This document shows, one piece after another, positions 6,664 to 9,675 of a DNA stretch of 9,675 nt. Below the pieces are notes generated by a model. It was not told where the DNA came from and did no database searches. It saw nothing but the letters and a program-made list of their open reading frames with translations. Position 1 is the first letter of the stretch. Each line of letters begins with the position of its first letter. The stretch is from an uncultured Bacteroidota bacterium (GTDB lineage: Bacteria > Bacteroidota > Bacteroidia > Chitinophagales > Chitinophagaceae): contig CAIZLI010000139.1 of the NCBI GenBank assembly GCA_903933765.1, positions 1 to 9,675 of the forward strand, written 5' to 3'. Position numbers and translations under genes: made by a program.

Positions 6664-6844
6664 GCACTTAATTTGAACTGCAAACTTAGTCAAAATATTT
6701 TTATGTGTCAACTTGTCAGACAAAATTCCTAATCCTTTGATATACAAATGATTAAAATCATATAACTTATATTGCAATAAATTTTATATAAACCTATTAA
6801 TCAATCGGTTATTGAGTAGTTTGTATATTTATAAAAATTTGCCC
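6664..6844. other. Divergent intergenic region between miaB and the DUF3078 gene
   Basis: These 181 very AT-rich bases separate two divergent genes. They contain the miaB promoter match near 6681-6711. A 6-bp palindrome, ATGATT (6748-6753) and AATCAT (6756-6761), and an AT-only inverted repeat TTATAT (6767-6772) with ATATAA (6786-6791) are also visible; either could be an operator or chance in AT-rich DNA. For the plus-strand gene only imperfect -7 candidates are seen, for example TATATTTA at 6824-6831, with no properly spaced TTG. I see no RNA gene. Confidence 0.5.
6681..6711 (-). promoter_or_regulatory. Predicted Bacteroidota-type promoter for the miaB operon
   Basis: Read on the minus strand, a -33 element TTGACA (6711-6706) is followed by TAAGTTTG (6688-6681), a perfect match to the Bacteroidota -7 consensus TAnnTTTG. 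The TTG and TA are separated by 20 bases, within the spacing known for this sigma factor. The predicted start of transcription is about 10 to 15 bases before the ATG at 6663, giving a very short leader. This supports the 6663 start over the longer open frame. It is a motif match only. Confidence 0.6.
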
Positions 6845-7837
6845 ATGCTCAAAGGAGTGACACTATTATTGACTGTTTTTTGCTTAAATACAGTTTATGC
6901 GCAAGACTTGGTGGTGGCAAAATTGAGGTCTGAGACCTCAAGAAGTATTAAAAAAGATACCGATACGAGTAATTGGAACTGGAAGCATGGGGGTTTATAC
7001 AATTTGAATGTATCACAAAGTTCATTGAGCAATTGGGCTGCTGGAGGAGATAATTTCAATATGACGATCAATAGTTTCTTTAATTATTTCGCCTTTTATA
7101 AAAAAGAACGTCAATCCTGGGACAATAATTTAGATGTCAATCTTGGATTTGTTCAGTCCACCTCTCAAGGCGGCCGTAAGAATGATGACCGATTAGACTT
7201 ACTAAGTAAATATGGTTATAAGATGGACACAGTAGGAAAATGGTATGTCTCTGGATTATTTAATTTTCGTTCTCAACTTTTTGATGGTTATAGTTTTAGT
7301 GGAACGAAAGCAAATTTTACCTCTTCGTTTTTTGCACCTGCATACATGATCATTTCTGCAGGTTTGGATTATAAGCCTGATAATAATTTTTCTATTTTCT
7401 TTTCTCCTTTGACATCAAGAACCACATTGGTTTTAAATAAAACATTATCCAACTTAGGAAAATACGGTGTGGATACAGGAAGGATGATCAAAAGAGAAAC
7501 AGGTTTATTTGTAACTGTGAACTATAGTAAAGCCATAGCCACAAATATTTATTACAGAGGTCGTGCGGATTTCTTCTCTAATTATTATGATAAGCCTGAG
7601 AATGTCAATTTTTTTATGACCAATTTATTTACCTTCAAAATCAATAAAAACTTCTCAGCGACTTATAATTTGGATTTGATTTATGACGATAAGATCCGCA
7701 TATTTGGACCAAATAAAAAATCACCTGGTCTACAAACTAAAAGTATTATTGGAATTGGTTATTTCAGGAACCTTGCTGTAAAGAAAAAACTGGTTGACAC
7801 AAAGCCTAAGGCAGCAAGTTTGTCAAGTGGCGAATAA
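6845..7837 (+). CDS. DUF3078 domain-containing outer-membrane protein
   Basis: The 330-residue product starts with a Sec signal peptide, MLKGVTLLLTVFCLNTVYAQ, cleaved near residues 19-20. The mature N-terminal part has the DUF3078 pattern: W at 44 and 46, HGGLYNLNVSQSSLSNWAAG (48-67), then alternating hydrophobic and polar strands rich in aromatic residues. Such proteins are predicted outer-membrane beta-barrels found mainly in Bacteroidota; no function is established. The barrel does not end in the terminal aromatic residue typical of BAM substrates but in a polar Lys/Ser tail. The frame is open to a TTG at 6812, but the ATG at 6845 places the hydrophobic segment correctly at the N-terminus, so I prefer it. 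The gene stands alone on the plus strand, divergent from miaB and convergent with purK. The family call is good; the role is unknown. Confidence 0.85.
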   Translation: MLKGVTLLLTVFCLNTVYAQDLVVAKLRSETSRSIKKDTDTSNWNWKHGGLYNLNVSQSSLSNWAAGGDNFNMTINSFFNYFAFYKKERQSWDNNLDVNLGFVQSTSQGGRKNDDRLDLLSKYGYKMDTVGKWYVSGLFNFRSQLFDGYSFSGTKANFTSSFFAPAYMIISAGLDYKPDNNFSIFFSPLTSRTTLVLNKTLSNLGKYGVDTGRMIKRETGLFVTVNYSKAIATNIYYRGRADFFSNYYDKPENVNFFMTNLFTFKINKNFSATYNLDLIYDDKIRIFGPNKKSPGLQTKSIIGIGYFRNLAVKKKLVDTKPKAASLSSGE

Positions 7838-7839
7838 GT

Positions 7840-7905
7840 CAGGACCTATTTAGAAATGACTTTAAGTGTATGCTTAATTTTATTCGCTTTATGCGTTAGG
7901 TCCTG
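7840..7905. repeat. Inverted repeat at the DUF3078/purK convergence
   Basis: CAGGACCTA (7840-7848) and TAGGTCCTG (7897-7905) are a perfect 9-bp inverted repeat with 48 bases between. The left arm fills the 8-base gap between the two stop codons and enters the purK stop; the right arm is inside purK. Nested within is a weak hairpin, TTAAG (7862-7866) with CTTAA (7873-7877), followed by TTTTATT on the plus strand. Together they could end the DUF3078 transcript inside purK, but the stem is short and this is tentative. Confidence 0.35.
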
Positions 7906-8967
7906 GTAGTCATTGCTCATAATGGTAACATGCCCCATTTTTCTGCCTGGCTTGGTCGTGGTTTTACCATAAAGATGTACAAATACATTCTCCATCTTCA
8001 GCACTTCGTCTAAGCCTTCATATACCACATCTCCATTAAAACCTTCTGCGCCAATTAGATTCACAATCGCACTTGACAAAATAGGTGCAGGGTTGCCTAA
8101 AGGGAAATCTAAAATGATTCTTAGCAACATATCATATTGACTACAGTAATTGGCTTCAATGGTATGGTGTCCGCTATTATGCACTCTTGGTGCGGTTTCG
8201 TTAACAAGGATTTCTCCTTGTTGGTCTACAAATAATTCAATGGCAAAAAGCCCAGGGCTCTTTAAAGATTGAACCACTTTTCTTGCAATCGCTTCGGCTT
8301 TCCAAAGTTGTTGCTCTTCTATTTTTGCAGGACTTAATTGGTAGTCCAATAAATTATAGACTTGGTCAAAAACCATTTCGGCAGGAGGGAAGATGACTGT
8401 TTCGCCTTTTGCATTCATGCCAACAATCAATGCCAATTCCTTTACAATTTTTACTTTTTCTTCTAAAACAGCTGGCGCATTAAAACCCAATGCTATGGCT
8501 TTTTCGTCTTCAATCACTTGTACACCTTTGCCATCATATCCGCCCTCAGCTAATTTGTGCACTGCAGGTAATAGGCCTAAGTGCTCTTGAATTGCTTCAG
8601 CTGAATGGGTGATTACGAAGTTGGAAGTTGGAATTTCGTTGTCTGCATAAAATTGTTTTTGTGCAATTTTATTTTTAATGGTTCTAATTGCAGCTGGGGT
8701 AGGATATATTTTAACGCCTTCTTTTTCTAGCTGTGTCAATGCATCCACATTCACCGCTTCAATCTCAATGGTCAAAGCGTCTAATTGCTTTCCAAATTGA
8801 TACACCGTGTCATAATCTAAAATATCGCCAACAGAAAAATGGTGGCATAAATGGGCTGCAGGGCAGTTGGGATCTTTTTCTAACACATAGGTTGTTAAAT
8901 CATAGTTTGCTGCTGCTTGTAAAAGCATCCTTCCCAATTGTCCACCGCCTAAAATACCTACCTTCAT
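7846..8967 (-). CDS. purK: 5-(carboxyamino)imidazole ribonucleotide synthase PurK
   Basis: PurK uses ATP and bicarbonate to convert aminoimidazole ribonucleotide to N5-carboxyaminoimidazole ribonucleotide in purine synthesis, in the cytoplasm. The 373-residue length is normal for the ATP-grasp enzyme. The N-terminal nucleotide-binding fold shows GGGQLGRML (7-15). The ATP-grasp domain has the glycine-rich loop EGGYDGKGVQ (141-150), the EEKV strand (169-172) and the metal-binding NETAPRVHNSGHHTIEA (256-272). GRKMGHVT (341-348) is the conserved C-terminal motif. The start is ATG (8965-8967), matching the family N-terminus MKVGILGGGQ. A TAnnTTTG promoter match lies 20-27 bases upstream. PurE, the usual partner, is not next to it: downstream is the convergent DUF3078 gene and upstream is a divergent ABC ATPase gene, so purK appears to be a single-gene unit. 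Confidence 0.97.
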   Translation of the reverse strand: MKVGILGGGQLGRMLLQAAANYDLTTYVLEKDPNCPAAHLCHHFSVGDILDYDTVYQFGKQLDALTIEIEAVNVDALTQLEKEGVKIYPTPAAIRTIKNKIAQKQFYADNEIPTSNFVITHSAEAIQEHLGLLPAVHKLAEGGYDGKGVQVIEDEKAIALGFNAPAVLEEKVKIVKELALIVGMNAKGETVIFPPAEMVFDQVYNLLDYQLSPAKIEEQQLWKAEAIARKVVQSLKSPGLFAIELFVDQQGEILVNETAPRVHNSGHHTIEANYCSQYDMLLRIILDFPLGNPAPILSSAIVNLIGAEGFNGDVVYEGLDEVLKMENVFVHLYGKTTTKPGRKMGHVTIMSNDYQDLTHKANKIKHTLKVISK

Positions 8968-9041
8968 ATCGCTAATTTTGATAGGGCAAATATAAGTTAG
9001 TTAGGTTATTTTTACTAAAGAACGATTTAATACAATTATTC
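8968..9041. other. Divergent intergenic region between purK and the ABC transporter gene
   Basis: These 74 bases must carry two promoters. The purK -7 match is at 8987-8994 on the minus strand. On the plus strand TAATTTTG (8973-8980) matches TAnnTTTG and would give the ABC gene a leader of about 55 bases, but no TTG is found at the right distance, so that element is doubtful. There is no hairpin or riboswitch-like structure. Confidence 0.4.
8987..8994 (-). promoter_or_regulatory. Predicted -7 element of the purK promoter
   Basis: On the minus strand TATATTTG (8994-8987) is a perfect match to the Bacteroidota -7 consensus TAnnTTTG. It would start transcription roughly 10 to 15 bases before the purK ATG. 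A TTA, rather than the consensus TTG, lies 21 bases upstream. No recognisable purine regulator site is seen. Confidence 0.45.
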
Positions 9042-9675
9042 ATGAAAGAACCCATCATTCAGGTAAAGGATTTAACCAAGTCCTACGGCGATTTTGAAGC
9101 AGTTAGAGGCATTAGCTTTGACGTATATAAAGGAGAGATATTTGGCTTGTTGGGTCCTAATGGTGCAGGGAAATCCACTACATTAGAAATCATTGAAACC
9201 TTAAGACAAAAATCTGGAGGGACAGTGATCGTAGATGGAATGAACTTAGATACAGATCCAGAAGCGATTAAAAAAATCATTGGGGTGCAATTGCAGACTG
9301 CAGGCTTTTATCCAAATTTGAATTTAACTGAGCTCATACACTTGTTTGTTGGATTATATCAAATGCAGATGGATCCGATGGAACTATTGGCTAAAGTTGA
9401 TTTAGTAGATAAAGCAAAATCCAAGTTCAAGGAATTGAGTGGGGGACAGAAGCAAAGATTTTCTATCGCCACCACACTCATTAATCGTCCAAAAATAATT
9501 TTTTTAGATGAACCTACGACAGGTCTCGATCCTCAAGCAAGACGTAATCTTTGGGATCTGATCCTAGAAATCAGAAACAATGGCACCACTGTCATCATCA
9601 CCACACATTATATGGACGAGGCAGAAGTATTATGTGATAGAGTGGCCATCATTGATAGTGGTAAAATTATTGGCA
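9042..9675 (+). CDS. ABC transporter ATP-binding protein (N-terminal 211 residues, cut by window end)
   Basis: This is the ATPase subunit of an ABC transporter of the drug/polysaccharide-export type (CcmA/NatA-like), which would power a membrane partner presumably encoded beyond the window. Starting at ATG 9042-9044, the visible motifs are Walker A GPNGAGKST (38-46), the Q-loop Gln85, the signature LSGGQKQR (132-139), Walker B IIFLDEP (152-158), the D-loop GLD (161-163) and the H-loop His189 in TTHYMDEAE. All catalytic positions are intact. Spacing between Walker A and the signature is normal. No transmembrane segment is fused to it in view. The short form with the TTHYMDEAE ending resembles exporters of the ABC-2 class, so an ABC-2 permease is the expected next gene. 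The substrate cannot be named. The frame runs off the window at 9675 and is therefore partial at the 3' end. Confidence 0.93.
   Translation, partial: MKEPIIQVKDLTKSYGDFEAVRGISFDVYKGEIFGLLGPNGAGKSTTLEIIETLRQKSGGTVIVDGMNLDTDPEAIKKIIGVQLQTAGFYPNLNLTELIHLFVGLYQMQMDPMELLAKVDLVDKAKSKFKELSGGQKQRFSIATTLINRPKIIFLDEPTTGLDPQARRNLWDLILEIRNNGTTVIITTHYMDEAEVLCDRVAIIDSGKIIG

Noticed and set aside
6748..6791. Palindromes ATGATT/AATCAT and TTATAT/ATATAA as operator sites.
   Set aside because: They are short and made almost only of A and T in a very AT-rich intergenic region, so chance is a good explanation; noted only within the intergenic feature.
9083..9280. A minus-strand 65-codon open frame.
   Set aside because: It is antisense to the Walker A region of the ABC ATPase.
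1..9675. A defence system, mobile element, CRISPR array, biosynthetic cluster or RNA gene.
   Set aside because: I saw no transposase, integrase, repeat array, tRNA-like or rRNA-like sequence; all genes fit ordinary chromosomal families with uniform composition.

Overview
The window looks like a chromosomal segment from a member of the Bacteroidota, probably near Chitinophagaceae. The signs are low GC, almost no Shine-Dalgarno sequences, TAnnTTTG-type promoter elements, a DUF3078 outer-membrane protein, a Bacteroidota-style LptE ending in NW, and a SecG with a long polar tail. Every gene I recognise is chromosomal. I see no mobile element, CRISPR array, rRNA, tRNA or sign of recent transfer.

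Layout from left to right. (1) Positions 1-240 hold the 3' end of a PLP-dependent alpha-oxoamine synthase, most like serine palmitoyltransferase (sphingolipid synthesis), closed by a strong hairpin terminator. (2) On the minus strand, mltG then a YihY/BrkB membrane protein gene form a short cell-envelope unit. (3) Also on the minus strand is a five-gene run, miaB, a sigma-54 activator, lptE, a TPR-like protein and secG. It has a promoter before miaB at about 6681-6711 and ends in a strong terminator at 2323-2351. (4) A divergent region of about 180 bases separates miaB from a plus-strand DUF3078 outer-membrane protein gene. (5) That gene converges on minus-strand purK with only 8 bases between the stop codons. 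(6) A 74-base divergent region separates purK from the 5' part of an ABC transporter ATPase that runs off the window.

The most coherent theme is envelope biogenesis. MltG sets glycan-strand length, LptE helps place LPS in the outer membrane, SecG assists protein export, and the TPR-like protein and sigma-54 activator lie between them, translationally coupled or overlapping. I did not find a clearly new defence, mobile or RNA system. The best leads are the role of the sensor-less sigma-54 activator and the unnamed TPR-like protein in the lptE/secG operon, the lptE start nested in the activator's DNA-binding helix, and two tandem hairpins after secG.

Several starts needed adjustment. MiaB is better begun at 6663 and the DUF3078 protein at 6845. 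YihY (TTG) and LptE (GTG or TTG) appear to use non-ATG starts.
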